This document shows positions 8,655 to 16,416 of a DNA stretch of 41,967 bases, one piece after another. Positions within the stretch are counted from its first letter, which is position 1. The number at the start of each line of letters is the position of its first letter. A model generated the notes under the pieces. It was given only the letters and a program-made list of their open reading frames with translations. It was not told the DNA's origin and made no database searches. The position numbers and the translations under genes were made by a program. The stretch covers positions 1 to 41,967 of the forward strand of contig JAUSEB010000447.1 in assembly GCA_030650495.1 (NCBI GenBank). The letters are read 5' to 3'. This DNA comes from Armatimonadota bacterium (GTDB lineage: Bacteria; Armatimonadota; UBA5829; JAUSEB01).

Positions 8655-8675
8655 CCTTCAACCTTCAACCTTCAA
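8655..8675. repeat. CCTTCAA heptamer array
   Basis: Three identical CCTTCAA units, roughly the reverse complement of the TTGAGGG array 140 bp upstream (TTGAAGG against TTGAGGG). Confidence 0.8.
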
Positions 8676-8712
8676 CTATCCCTCGACTCCCTAAAATTCC
8701 CTAAATACTTTG

Positions 8713-8741
8713 TTGACACCTGGTAATTACACCTGTAAAAT
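8713..8741 (+). promoter_or_regulatory. Near-consensus sigma70 promoter
   Basis: Perfect TTGACA (8713-8718), a 17-bp spacer and TAAAAT (8736-8741). It is placed to drive the DUF2905-queA-HTH operon. This is the best promoter match in the window. Confidence 0.8.
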
Positions 8742-8786
8742 GTCGTGTAGAAGTTTCCGCTGGAAAACTTGGACTGGCGGGGCGCG

Positions 8787-9005
8787 ATGGGCAAGACTAT
8801 CGCTATATTTGGGATCATTATTCTGGTCTTTGGCCTGTTGGTTATGCTGTTCGAGCGCCTGGGAGCGCACAAAGGACTGTTGCCGGGCGATATCCTGATC
8901 CGGCGTGGGAACTGGACCATTTACTTTCCAATAGTCACGTCCATCGTTCTCAGTATAGTCCTTACGCTCATAGTGATGGCGGTCTCTCGCTTCAGCAGGA
9001 GATAG
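8787..9005 (+). CDS. DUF2905 family small membrane protein
   Basis: A 72-aa protein with two transmembrane helices (about residues 2-20 and 45-66) separated by the family-typical loop LLPGDILIRRGNW. DUF2905 proteins are known as small inner-membrane proteins of unknown function, often next to queA or ruvABC, and here queA follows 14 bp downstream in the same operon. I start it at the ATG at 8787. A TTG at 8769 would add six residues (MDWRGA) that do not look conserved. No further function can be read from the sequence. Confidence 0.8.
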   Translation: MGKTIAIFGIIILVFGLLVMLFERLGAHKGLLPGDILIRRGNWTIYFPIVTSIVLSIVLTLIVMAVSRFSRR

Positions 9006-9019
9006 GCGCAAAGGACTTT

Positions 9020-10033
9020 ATGCGGCTTTCCGACTTTGAATACCATTTGCCGGAGGAACTGATCGCGCAGGAGCCGATCAAGGATCGCGACAGCTCCCGG
9101 CTTTTGGTAGTTCAAAGAAAAACCGGGGAGCTGCGGCATCGACGTTTCACCGACATAGTAGAGCTTGTTCAACCCGGAGACTTGCTGGTTCTGAACGATA
9201 CAAGAGTGACCGCCGCGCGGCTAAGAGGCAAAAAACGCACGGGCGGGAAAGTCGAAGCTCTGCTGCTCTGCAAATTGAGCGGCAATCGCTACGAAGCGAT
9301 GGTCAAACCGGGCCGCCGGGTAGATGTCGGCTCGGAGATAATCTTCGGCGACGGAGAGCTTTCCGCCGATGTTGTGGAGAGAACAGCCGCCGGCGGCAGG
9401 ATTCTGGAATTTGCCTCCGGCTCTGACTGCGAGAGCATAATAAGCCAGTTAGGGGAGGTCCCACTACCCCCTTACATATTTCGGTCGTTATCCGACCAGG
9501 AGCGGTATCAAACGGTTTACTCGCGACATGGAGGCTCCGCCGCCGCTCCGACAGCCGGCCTGCACTTTACGCCGGCGCTCCTTGACAAGATCAGACGAAA
9601 GGGAGTTCAGACGACATTCGTCACCCTGCATGTGGGGATCAGCACATTCCGGCCAGTAAGATGCGAGAATGTTCTTGACCACGAGATGCATTCCGAGGTC
9701 TTGAGCGTGAGCGCCGAAAGCGCCGAGGCGGTCAACTCATGTAAAGGGCGTGTCGTCACAGTCGGAACAACCACCGCGAGGGCGCTTGAAGCGGCGGCGG
9801 TGGATAAGGGAAAAGTTGCCCCAATGCGGGGCGCGACCGACCTGTTTATAACGCCGGGGTACGAGTTCAAGATCGTGGACGCGCTGTTGACGAACTTCCA
9901 TATACCCAAGTCTACGCTATTGATTTTGGTGAGCGCGCTTGCGGGCAGGGATCTGATTTTGAAGGCTTACGCCGAGGCGGTGAGGGAACGATACCGGTTT
10001 CTCAGCTTCGGAGACGCAATGTTTATCGACTAA
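9020..10033 (+). CDS. queA: S-adenosylmethionine:tRNA ribosyltransferase-isomerase
   Basis: Transfers and isomerises the ribosyl group of AdoMet onto preQ1 in tRNA to give epoxyqueuosine at the wobble base of GUN anticodons. At 337 aa it is full length, with diagnostic blocks at the start (LPEELIAQEPIKDRDSSRLL), the middle (AAPTAGLHFTPALL, HVGISTFRPV) and the end (TNFHIPKSTLLILVSALAG). The start ATG follows the DUF2905 gene by 14 bp, so the two are probably co-transcribed from the promoter at 8713. No tgt, queG or other queuosine gene is in the window. Confidence 0.95.
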   Translation: MRLSDFEYHLPEELIAQEPIKDRDSSRLLVVQRKTGELRHRRFTDIVELVQPGDLLVLNDTRVTAARLRGKKRTGGKVEALLLCKLSGNRYEAMVKPGRRVDVGSEIIFGDGELSADVVERTAAGGRILEFASGSDCESIISQLGEVPLPPYIFRSLSDQERYQTVYSRHGGSAAAPTAGLHFTPALLDKIRRKGVQTTFVTLHVGISTFRPVRCENVLDHEMHSEVLSVSAESAEAVNSCKGRVVTVGTTTARALEAAAVDKGKVAPMRGATDLFITPGYEFKIVDALLTNFHIPKSTLLILVSALAGRDLILKAYAEAVRERYRFLSFGDAMFID

Positions 10034-10051
10034 TTATCAGGAGGCGCACGT

Positions 10052-10882
10052 ATGAGCACATTGGAAAGCAAGTTGGAGGCCTGGCTGAAGTTCGTAGCCA
10101 AACAGGAAGAGGCTATCAAGGCGGGTTCGCCCACTGAACAGCCCGAACCGCAAGCAGAGCAGACACCTGCTCCCGCGGCTCCGGCAGCCTACACTCCGGC
10201 CTCATCGCCCACGCTTGCTCCGACACCTACGGTGACGACGACGATCATCGACCGTCGACCGGCGCAGCCACTTGTGCCTGAGCCGGAAATACCGGAGATG
10301 GAGGACTTCCTGCCGATCTTGCGGCGACGGGTCGCCCCGCCGCCAATACCCGAGATGGTAAAGCCACAGGTTGACGAAAAGCCTATGCCGCAGGTAGCTC
10401 AAACAGCGGCTCCGGCCCCGCCTGCTCCCGTGATCTCGCGACCGAGCGTGCCGGAGGCTACTTTGTTCGCTCCGCCCGTGATTAGACCGATAACGGCCCC
10501 GGTCGCTGTTCCGCCCCGGCCAAGGGTTCAGAACAAGCCCATAGAGCCTCCGGCCCAATTGCAGACCGAGAGCGCGCAGGAGATGTGGGACCGCCTGCCA
10601 AAACACGTCCAACTGCTGGTCGGTATGCATCCCAACGATGTTACCCAGCGCTCGTACAAGCGGTTCAAAGAATCCCGCGACGAGTTGATTCAGCGGCTGC
10701 TCGACCCGCCGTTGACACTCGAGGACACGGCTAGAATTCTGAACGTGTGCCCCACAACCGTGCGGCGATACACCAACAGGGACTCACTCAAGCATTTCAG
10801 AACCGCCGGTAACCAGCGCAGGTTCAAGCTTTCCGACGTGCTGGCGTTCATGGAGTCTGAGGCGGCCAAAAAAGCGGAATAG
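10052..10882 (+). CDS. Proline-rich protein with C-terminal MerR/excisionase-like HTH
   Basis: A 276-aa protein. Residues about 1-25 form a short helix. Residues about 30-175 are a low-complexity Pro/Ala/Val/Glu linker, probably disordered. The C-terminal 75 residues hold a helix-turn-helix with wing (LTLEDTARILNVCPTTVRRY ... GNQRRFKLSDVLAFM), similar to the MerR/excisionase helix-turn-helix used for DNA binding. The ATG follows an AGGAGG site, 18 bp after queA, so it is the last gene of that operon. A DNA-binding head on a long flexible arm could tether another protein to DNA. The function is unknown to me. Confidence 0.75.
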   Translation: MSTLESKLEAWLKFVAKQEEAIKAGSPTEQPEPQAEQTPAPAAPAAYTPASSPTLAPTPTVTTTIIDRRPAQPLVPEPEIPEMEDFLPILRRRVAPPPIPEMVKPQVDEKPMPQVAQTAAPAPPAPVISRPSVPEATLFAPPVIRPITAPVAVPPRPRVQNKPIEPPAQLQTESAQEMWDRLPKHVQLLVGMHPNDVTQRSYKRFKESRDELIQRLLDPPLTLEDTARILNVCPTTVRRYTNRDSLKHFRTAGNQRRFKLSDVLAFMESEAAKKAE

Positions 10883-10883
10883 A

Positions 10884-10945
10884 GTGGCTAGTGGCTAGTA
10901 TCTAGTGGTTAGTGGCTAGTAAACTAGCCACTAACCACTAATCAC
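10884..10945. repeat. GTGGCTA heptamer array with perfect 18-bp fold-back
   Basis: Five GTGGCTA-type units (10884-10918) turn round into three TAGCCAC-type units (10925-10945). TAGTGGTTAGTGGCTAGT (10903-10920) pairs perfectly with 10923-10940 around a 2-base loop. The array begins two bases after the HTH gene's stop codon and could act as its transcript-end hairpin. Confidence 0.9.
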
Positions 10946-10992
10946 TCTATTAGTTATGTTAACATATTAGCAAGGCTTGGTTACACGCCGAG

Positions 10993-12147
10993 ATGCGAAT
11001 AGGCGTTTTCTCTGAGAGCTACGAACCCATAATCAACGGCGTCACCGTATGCGCGCAGACGCTCAGGGACGAGCTATGCAATCAGGGGCACGAAGTTTTC
11101 ATCTTCGCCCCCGGGTATCGTGGCTTTGAAGACCCTTACGCTCATGTGTTCCGATTTCCATCATGGACCGCGCCGATAGCCCCTGACTACCCACTCCCGA
11201 TTCCATTTGCGCCCTCGATTAAGAAATCGTTCAGAGGGCTTGGCCTGGACATAGTCCATACCCAGACGCCGTTTTTACTGGGCATGATTGGGGCAAGATG
11301 GGCCAGGCAGTTGGGAATACCCGTTGTCTCCACGAACCATACGCATTACGCGGAATACACCCATTACGCGCCGTTTCTGCCACAGTCCCTGGCGAAAAAG
11401 ACGCTAATCGCGCACTTGCGCCGCTACTATAATGGCTGCGACGCCGTTGTGGCTCCATCGCAGCCGACCCGTGAGATTCTTCTGAGCTATGGCGTGCGGA
11501 GCCGGATTGAAGTGATAACCAGCGGCGTGAACAACGGCGAGGTTGTGGTCAAATCGAACGGTTTCCGTGAGCGCATAGGAGTCCCGCCGGATTCCCAGGC
11601 GCTGCTTTATGTTGGGCGGCTGGCGAAAGAAAAGAACCTGATGATGCTTCTTTCAGCGTTTCAGTTGATAGCCAAAGAAACGCCAAATGCGCAATTGGTT
11701 CTGGTCGGGGCCGGACCTTATGAGGACGAGATAAAGGCGCGGGCGGAGCGGCTTGGAGTGAAAGATAGATTGATATTTGTCGGCTCGTTGCCTCGGGCTG
11801 AATTGCCGTCTGTATATGCGTCTGCTGATGTGTTCGTCTGGCCGTCGGTCACGGAAACCCAGGGGCTGGCTGTCTGCGAAGCGCTTTCAGCCGGGCTGCC
11901 GTGCGTTGCGGTAAAGGCGGGTGGCACGCCGGAGTGTCTTGTGGATGGTGTTGACAGCTTCCTGACCGATAATAACTATGAATCGTTTGCGGGCGCGACA
12001 CTTAGATTGCTAAAGGACGAGGATTTGCGGAGTAAAATGGCCTCGGACGCGCTAAGAAACTCGTTGCGTTTCTCAACTTCGGAGATGGCGGCGAATTTCC
12101 TGGAGTTCTACAGCTCAGTGATAAGCGAATATAAAGGGGAGAGATAG
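10993..12147 (+). CDS. GT4 family glycosyltransferase
   Basis: Retaining GT-B glycosyltransferase of 384 aa. The N-terminal domain opens with MRIGVFSESYEPIINGVTV, the usual donor/acceptor loop of diacylglycerol glucosyl- and mannosyl-transferases. It also shows DIVHTQTPF and the STNHTHYAEY loop. The C-terminal domain has LLYVGRLAKEKN, LVGAGPYEDE and the E-x7-E motif in ETQGLAVCEALSAG. This pattern resembles enzymes that glycosylate diacylglycerol or phosphatidylinositol at the membrane. The neighbouring DedA gene starts 4 bp after its stop and is probably translated from the same transcript. No strong ribosome-binding site precedes the ATG. Confidence 0.87.
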   Translation: MRIGVFSESYEPIINGVTVCAQTLRDELCNQGHEVFIFAPGYRGFEDPYAHVFRFPSWTAPIAPDYPLPIPFAPSIKKSFRGLGLDIVHTQTPFLLGMIGARWARQLGIPVVSTNHTHYAEYTHYAPFLPQSLAKKTLIAHLRRYYNGCDAVVAPSQPTREILLSYGVRSRIEVITSGVNNGEVVVKSNGFRERIGVPPDSQALLYVGRLAKEKNLMMLLSAFQLIAKETPNAQLVLVGAGPYEDEIKARAERLGVKDRLIFVGSLPRAELPSVYASADVFVWPSVTETQGLAVCEALSAGLPCVAVKAGGTPECLVDGVDSFLTDNNYESFAGATLRLLKDEDLRSKMASDALRNSLRFSTSEMAANFLEFYSSVISEYKGER

Positions 12148-12151
12148 CGAT

Positions 12152-12832
12152 TTGGAACATATTCTTGTTGTTCTGACCAAGTGGATGACCGATGTGTTCG
12201 GCTCGATGGGCTACTTAGGCATCATCCTGTTTATGGGAATCGAAAGCGCGTGCATACCGCTGCCGAGCGAGGTCATCATGCCGGTTTCGGGCTATCTCGT
12301 CTCAACCGGCAAGTTCAATATATGGTGGACGGGAGTATCGGGCGCGCTGGGCTGCGTGTGGGGGTCGGTCGCCGCCTACTACGCCGGTCTTTACGGCGGC
12401 AGGCCGTTTATTGAAAAATACGGGAAGTATGTTCTAATCCGAAAGCGCGACATCGACCGGGCCGACCGCTGGTACTCCAAATACGGCGTCGCCGTCATAT
12501 TCTTCAGCCGGTTGCTTCCGGTTGTGCGGACGTTTATATCATTCCCCGCCGGGATGCACAAGGTCAATATGTTTAAGTTCGTCATATACACCTTCCTGGG
12601 GTCTTTTCCGTGGTGCCTCGCTCTCGCTTACGCAGGCAAAGTAATGGGCGATAATGGGAAAGAGATTGGGCAGATACGCAAGGCGGTCAGCGGGTATTTC
12701 CATGGGGCGGATGTGGTAATTGGCGTTGTTTTGGTCGTGATGTTCGCGCTATGGCTTCGACATCATTTAAGGCCGGATGAGGAAGATACAAAGATAGCCG
12801 CCGGTGAGGTTGAAGAGCCACAGAAGGTGTGA
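12152..12832 (+). CDS. DedA family membrane protein (SNARE-associated/VTT domain)
   Basis: Polytopic inner-membrane protein of 226 aa. Family signatures are FMGIESACIPLPSEVIMPVSGYL near the N-terminus, the GS.AAYYAG.Y.GR stretch, and FFSRLLPVVRTFISFPAGMHKVN, where the arginines of F.R..P..R are functionally important. Relatives act in lipid-carrier scrambling and membrane homeostasis; UPTA/PopT-type undecaprenyl-phosphate translocases belong here. The start is TTG with GGGGAGAG upstream. It is paired with the glycosyltransferase, which suggests glycolipid or lipid-carrier metabolism, although that is inference. A strong terminator follows. Confidence 0.87.
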   Translation: MEHILVVLTKWMTDVFGSMGYLGIILFMGIESACIPLPSEVIMPVSGYLVSTGKFNIWWTGVSGALGCVWGSVAAYYAGLYGGRPFIEKYGKYVLIRKRDIDRADRWYSKYGVAVIFFSRLLPVVRTFISFPAGMHKVNMFKFVIYTFLGSFPWCLALAYAGKVMGDNGKEIGQIRKAVSGYFHGADVVIGVVLVVMFALWLRHHLRPDEEDTKIAAGEVEEPQKV

Positions 12833-12881
12833 TTTGATGGGAATGCTACGGCGAGCGTTCCTTACAGCAGCGCTAAGGTGT

Positions 12882-12911
12882 AGGGAACGGACGCTGTTCC
12901 GTTCCCTTTTT
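12882..12911 (+). terminator. Rho-independent terminator
   Basis: AGGGAACGGA pairs perfectly with TCCGTTCCCT around a 6-base loop, followed by a run of Ts. It ends the glycosyltransferase-DedA transcript. The convergent gene ends at 12918. Confidence 0.9.
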
Positions 12912-12917
12912 CTGATT

Positions 12918-13868
12918 TTAAGATTCGGATGTTGTCTCGCCTCTGGGCCTGCGGGACCGTCTGCTTCGTGGCCGCCGCCAGGATACACCTAAACCACCCA
13001 TATCATCGCCACCGCTGGGCTGAGGCTGTTCGCGCTGCTCCGGCTGCGCTGTTTCGACAACCGGACTCGGCGCCTCCGGCTGGTCAGGCTTCCGGTATCT
13101 TGGCCGTCTTCGTTTGGGCTGTTCCGCCGCTTCCGGCGCGGGGGTAGCAACATGCGGCTCCGGCGCTATGGCTTCAGCAGGCGCTTGGGAACCATCACCC
13201 TCATAATCTCTGCGCCGCCTGCTGCGTCCGCCGCGTCTTCTGCGGGATGAAGGATGATCTTCCCCACCTTCTGGTTTTGCCTCACCTACCGCGACCGGCT
13301 CGACCGAAGGTTCCGGTAAAGGCTGCGCTGGAGCCTCCTGGACCGTGGTTTCACCCTCACCCTCTCTTTGACCGCCCCGGTATCTACGTCCACCGCGCCG
13401 CCGTCTTGGCGCTCCGTGTTGTTCCTCTGTTGGCGCGGCTTGCTCCAAAACAGGCGCCTCCACAACAGGGGGAGTTTCTTCGGCTGCGGGTTCAGGCGCT
13501 GGTTGCTCTTGCCTTCTGGCTCCACGTCCGCCTCTGCGTATTCTGTCGTTTTCTCGTAAAGCCGCCTCTTCAACGGCCGGCTCTTCCCTTGCGGCAATTA
13601 CTTCGCCTTCATCCGTCCGCTCTTCGGCGTTTGGCTCGGCGGCAACCTTCCTGCGCCCGCCCTCTCTTCGGGCTTTGCGGCGCGTCTCGCGCGTGCCCAA
13701 AATCCCTTCCCAGCGGTCGGGTTCTTTCTCAATCTCTATGGTGTAATCCTCGCCGGCGTACATCTTAGCGCAGCGTATAGCCATATCCTGGGCGTCAGCT
13801 TTGCTCTCGCATACAATTGCGGCTTCTTCGATGCCGATGGCGTCGTAAATGACAACTGAATAACGCAT
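12918..13868 (-). CDS. Low-complexity Arg/Gly/Pro/Glu-rich protein with small N-terminal domain
   Basis: A 316-aa protein I do not recognise as a named family. Residues 1 to about 55 look like a small alpha/beta fold (MRYSVVIYDAIGIEEAAIVC). The remainder is disordered, alternating acidic Pro/Glu/Ala stretches with basic blocks such as RRGGRGARR, RRRRGGRRYRGG, RRRRGGRSRRRR and RRPRSRRSRRPRG. These RGG-like patches resemble RNA-binding tails of RNase E, ribosome-associated or RNA-chaperone proteins. The unusual composition also produces long open frames on the other strand, which I treat as artefacts. A role in RNA binding or condensation is inference only. Confidence 0.65.
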   Translation of the reverse strand: MRYSVVIYDAIGIEEAAIVCESKADAQDMAIRCAKMYAGEDYTIEIEKEPDRWEGILGTRETRRKARREGGRRKVAAEPNAEERTDEGEVIAAREEPAVEEAALRENDRIRRGGRGARRQEQPAPEPAAEETPPVVEAPVLEQAAPTEEQHGAPRRRRGGRRYRGGQREGEGETTVQEAPAQPLPEPSVEPVAVGEAKPEGGEDHPSSRRRRGGRSRRRRDYEGDGSQAPAEAIAPEPHVATPAPEAAEQPKRRRPRYRKPDQPEAPSPVVETAQPEQREQPQPSGGDDMGGLGVSWRRPRSRRSRRPRGETTSES

Positions 13869-14005
13869 ATTGGAGTTTCCCGAGACTCATATCCTTTCCT
13901 GGCCGGCGCGATTGATTGGACCGACCATACAATTCTATCACATTTTTCTCTTACGCCCTAATCAAAGGCTTCTTTAATCACGAAAGGTCTGGCTTAGGGA
14001 AGGAA

Positions 14006-14033
14006 GCTGTCAGCTGACAGCTGACAGCTGAAA
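14006..14033. repeat. GCTGACA heptamer array
   Basis: GCTGTCA, GCTGACA, GCTGACA, GCTGAAA in exact period. It includes an 18-bp perfect palindrome and lies 36 bp beyond the stop codon of the WYL-type regulator. Confidence 0.8.
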
Positions 14034-14069
14034 CCAACCGACAACTTTCTCCTTTTCATCAATTACCGA

Positions 14070-14720
14070 TCATTCCCCATCAAGCTGTGCTTTTTGAACG
14101 CTTTCCAACTCGATTTCGATTTGTTTGTCAGCGTCGATTGTTTTGCCAATTAGTCTCCATCCCCGCGCGCTCCATTGTACCGCCTCCGGTTTCAGAATGA
14201 CTTTTTCAATGCGCCCGTCAGCGTCCTTTACGTCCAACTTCAAGGGCAGTTTGCCAAGAATCGCGTGGGTCAGAAGCTCTTGAAGATCGGAGTAAAGTGT
14301 AACGTCAGGCATGTCCGGCGGCGCATATCGCAGGTTCCAAATTGCCGCGCAAAGCTCTGAGAGGGATTTCGGTAATGCGGCCAGCGCATTTTGCAATGCT
14401 GACCGGACTTGAGCCGCGCCCGCGGGCGCGGGCGGGCGGGATAGAAGAACCCCTGCCGCTATAACAAGCAGCGCTGCGTCACGAGGCGCGAGCTTAAGAT
14501 CGGCTTTGGTGAAGTCCGGCTTTAATGTAAAACCGCCGCCAGGACCCGGCTCACCGTGGATAGGTATTCCGCTCCGTCTAAGTGTCCTGATGTCGGAATA
14601 GACCGTCGTGTCCGGGATGTCCAGCATCTCGGCCAGCTCTTCCGAGCCAACTCTGCCACCCAACGCAAGCTTGGCGACTATTAAAGCAAGGCGTTCCCGC
14701 TTTTTCACTCGAATCCCCAA
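14070..14720 (-). CDS. YafY/DeoR-type HTH transcriptional regulator with WYL-like C-terminus
   Basis: A 216-aa regulator. The N-terminal winged helix-turn-helix reads RLALIVAKLALGGRVGSEELA then TVYSDIRTLRRSGIPIHG and the glycine-rich wing GPGGGFTLKP, typical of YafY-family proteins. The C-terminal part includes a WYL-like strand (VILKPEAVQWSARGWRLIGK) without the WYL tripeptide. WYL domains are known to sense ligands, often nucleic acids. The longest frame starts at TTG (14720); a GTG at 14708 is equally plausible. Its target is unknown, and the alcohol dehydrogenase 270 bp away has its own promoter facing the other way. Confidence 0.75.
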   Translation of the reverse strand: MGIRVKKRERLALIVAKLALGGRVGSEELAEMLDIPDTTVYSDIRTLRRSGIPIHGEPGPGGGFTLKPDFTKADLKLAPRDAALLVIAAGVLLSRPPAPAGAAQVRSALQNALAALPKSLSELCAAIWNLRYAPPDMPDVTLYSDLQELLTHAILGKLPLKLDVKDADGRIEKVILKPEAVQWSARGWRLIGKTIDADKQIEIELESVQKAQLDGE

Positions 14721-14814
14721 TAAGAGAATTTCAGCAGGCTGTCTGCTATGGAGGGATTTCCGTGCGGGAGCCGGTTTTCCCTTCTTGGGGTGTATGTCAT
14801 TTCTGGGGAGCGTT

Positions 14815-14885
14815 GTAGGGGTGAAGCATCTGCCCCACGACTTCGTATACTATATCAGATACAAACGCAGATGCTTCACCCCTAC
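14815..14885. mobile_element. 71-bp terminal-inverted-repeat element, copy A
   Basis: Starts GTAGGGGTGAAGCATCTGC and ends with its exact reverse complement. Copy B at 32293-32363 is the same length, about 86 percent identical, and inverted. The one difference inside the terminal repeats is a compensatory T-A to C-G change. It has no coding capacity. Confidence 0.8.
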
Positions 14886-14927
14886 GGGTTCACGACGATT
14901 TCCCCACATTTGACACGCACCCCCTTC

Positions 14928-14956
14928 TTGCCGGTATTAGACGCAAGGGATATAAT
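14928..14956 (+). promoter_or_regulatory. Sigma70-type promoter of the alcohol dehydrogenase
   Basis: TTGCCG (14928-14933), a 17-bp spacer and a perfect TATAAT (14951-14956). The predicted start near 14963 gives a leader of about 29 bases with AAGGTG before the ATG. Confidence 0.7.
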
Positions 14957-14991
14957 ACCTCGACGCAAATAGATATTGCCAAGGTGAAAAG

Positions 14992-16053
14992 ATGAAAGCA
15001 ATCGTCCTTAGAAGCAAAGAAGATTTAATCGTAGAAGACGTTCCCAAGCCGTCGCCGGGGTGCGGGGAAGTTCTGGTTAAGGTCACTGACTGCGGGATTT
15101 GCGGCAGCGATCTTAGATACCTGCACGGTGAAAACCCGTGGTCGCAGCACACGCTGGGCGAGAAGCGCGAGAACCCCAATAATATAATTCCCGGTCATGA
15201 GATCGCGGGCGTTATATCGGAAGCCGGGGATGGTGTGGATTCACAACTTATCGGCAAGCGCGTGGGCGTTATGTGCTTCTCTGTGGATGAGACCTGCCCC
15301 TGGTGCCGCCGGAATATGCGTCATTTGTGCGTGAACACAACGCATTTGGGCCACGGCGCCGGCCAGGGCGACCGGCAATATTATTATGGTGGTATGGCTG
15401 AATACGTTCCCGTCCGGGCGGATCACTGCTACCCGCTTCCCGATTCGGTCACCAACGAGCAGGCCGCGATGCTGGACCCGTTTTGCGTGGGCATTCACGC
15501 CGTCAGCCAGGACGCCGGACCGGGCAAGTCAATTGTGATAATTGGCTCAGGGACAGTCGGGCTGTGCGCCATAATATGCGCCAGGGCTTTGGGAGCGACG
15601 CAAATTCTCGCCGCCGACATCGATGACAACCATCTCAAAGCCGCCCTGAAAGTAGGGGCTGATCGAACAGTCAACGTGGACAAAGAAGATTTGGCTATGG
15701 CTGTCAAAGACTTCACCTCCGGCCTTGGCGCGTGGCTGGTCGCCGATTCGGTCGGAATGCCGCTTGCGGAAACGCTGCCGCTGGTAATTCGTGGCGGAAA
15801 GCTGTCACTGCTGGCGGTCAAAGAGCGTGAGGAGACAATATCCACCCTGCTTCTGGCCGGAGAGCGCAAGGTTATGACCTCCGCCAATTTCGATTATCCG
15901 GAATTCACGCAAGGGCTGGAGATGCTTGCGTCGGGCCGAGTCAAGGTGGATGATTTGATTACCCACAGGTTTCCGATAGAGCAGGGCGTCGAGGCGTTTA
16001 GAGTGGCCGAATCGAAAGAAGGCGGAGCGATAAAGGTTCTAATCAAACCATAG
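14992..16053 (+). CDS. Zinc-dependent medium-chain alcohol/polyol dehydrogenase
   Basis: NAD(P)-dependent oxidation of an alcohol or polyol. The catalytic zinc site is CGICGSD (Cys37) and GHE (His69, Glu70). The nucleotide-binding loop is VIIGSGTVGLCA near 180. The structural-zinc lobe keeps Cys102, Cys105 and Cys113 with canonical spacing, but Asp99 occupies the place of the first cysteine. Length (353 aa) is normal for the threonine/sorbitol dehydrogenase group. The start ATG has AAGGTG 5 bases upstream and its own promoter. The substrate is unclear; the many sugar-oxidising genes nearby make a polyol reasonable. Confidence 0.87.
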   Translation: MKAIVLRSKEDLIVEDVPKPSPGCGEVLVKVTDCGICGSDLRYLHGENPWSQHTLGEKRENPNNIIPGHEIAGVISEAGDGVDSQLIGKRVGVMCFSVDETCPWCRRNMRHLCVNTTHLGHGAGQGDRQYYYGGMAEYVPVRADHCYPLPDSVTNEQAAMLDPFCVGIHAVSQDAGPGKSIVIIGSGTVGLCAIICARALGATQILAADIDDNHLKAALKVGADRTVNVDKEDLAMAVKDFTSGLGAWLVADSVGMPLAETLPLVIRGGKLSLLAVKEREETISTLLLAGERKVMTSANFDYPEFTQGLEMLASGRVKVDDLITHRFPIEQGVEAFRVAESKEGGAIKVLIKP

Positions 16054-16260
16054 GTTTTGCGTCCCGATTTATCGGGACGGCATCGGCAGCAGGCTACCGA
16101 TGCAACAAAACAATGAGCTATCAGTTTACGCACGAAAATGCTCCTAAATAGCGTTGTCCACTAACTGTGAACAAGATTTAACTGAAATACCCCAGAAATA
16201 TACCGCCAGTACCGATGTCAAAACGCCTTTTTCAGGTACATGTACATGGGAGAGAAAAAA

Positions 16261-16288
16261 GTTGAGGGTTTAGGGTTTAGAGTTGAGA
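16261..16288. repeat. GTTTAGG heptamer array
   Basis: GTTGAGG, GTTTAGG, GTTTAGA, GTTGAGA in exact 7-bp period. Confidence 0.75.
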
Positions 16289-16307
16289 GAAGGGAAGACC
16301 TCCCGAT

Positions 16308-16416
16308 TTAGAAGTTAGAAGTTAGAAGTTAGAAGGGGGGGATTACTCCCTCTCCTTTTACAGGAGGGCTGGGGTGGGGTTTTATTCTAACTCCTAACTT
16401 CTAGCTTCTAACTTCT
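16308..16416. repeat. Inverted pair of TTAGAAG / TTCTAAC heptamer arrays
   Basis: Four TTAGAAG units (16308-16335) face TTCTAAC-type units (16385-16416). They enclose a CCCTCTCC...AGGAGGG hairpin, so the whole stretch can fold back on itself. Confidence 0.8.

Larger units (their letters stand above)
8416..8786. other. Divergent spacer: heptamer arrays flanking hairpins
   Basis: This 371-bp spacer holds a TTGTCAG/TTGAGGG heptamer array (8481-8515) and an oppositely oriented CCTTCAA array (8655-8675). Between them are two hairpins: CTTCGGCTT pairing with a later AAGCCGAAG near 8530-8555, and a TGTTTCGG...CCGAAACA stem near 8560-8612. The DUF2905 promoter follows. I see no gene here. Confidence 0.7.

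Noticed and set aside
8416-8786. A riboswitch (for example metal- or preQ1-sensing) in the ATPase/queA divergent spacer
   Set aside because: The hairpins belong to repeat-like elements lying upstream of the queA-operon promoter, and the leader after the promoter is too short for a known riboswitch.
13247-13768. A 173-codon plus-strand open frame
   Set aside because: It is antisense to the Arg/Pro-rich protein. The open frame comes from the GC-rich repetitive composition, has no ribosome site and gives a low-complexity product.
16261-16288. TTTAGGG-like run resembling a plant-type telomere repeat
   Set aside because: It is only four imperfect units and one of many 7-bp-period arrays here. 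Nothing suggests a linear end.
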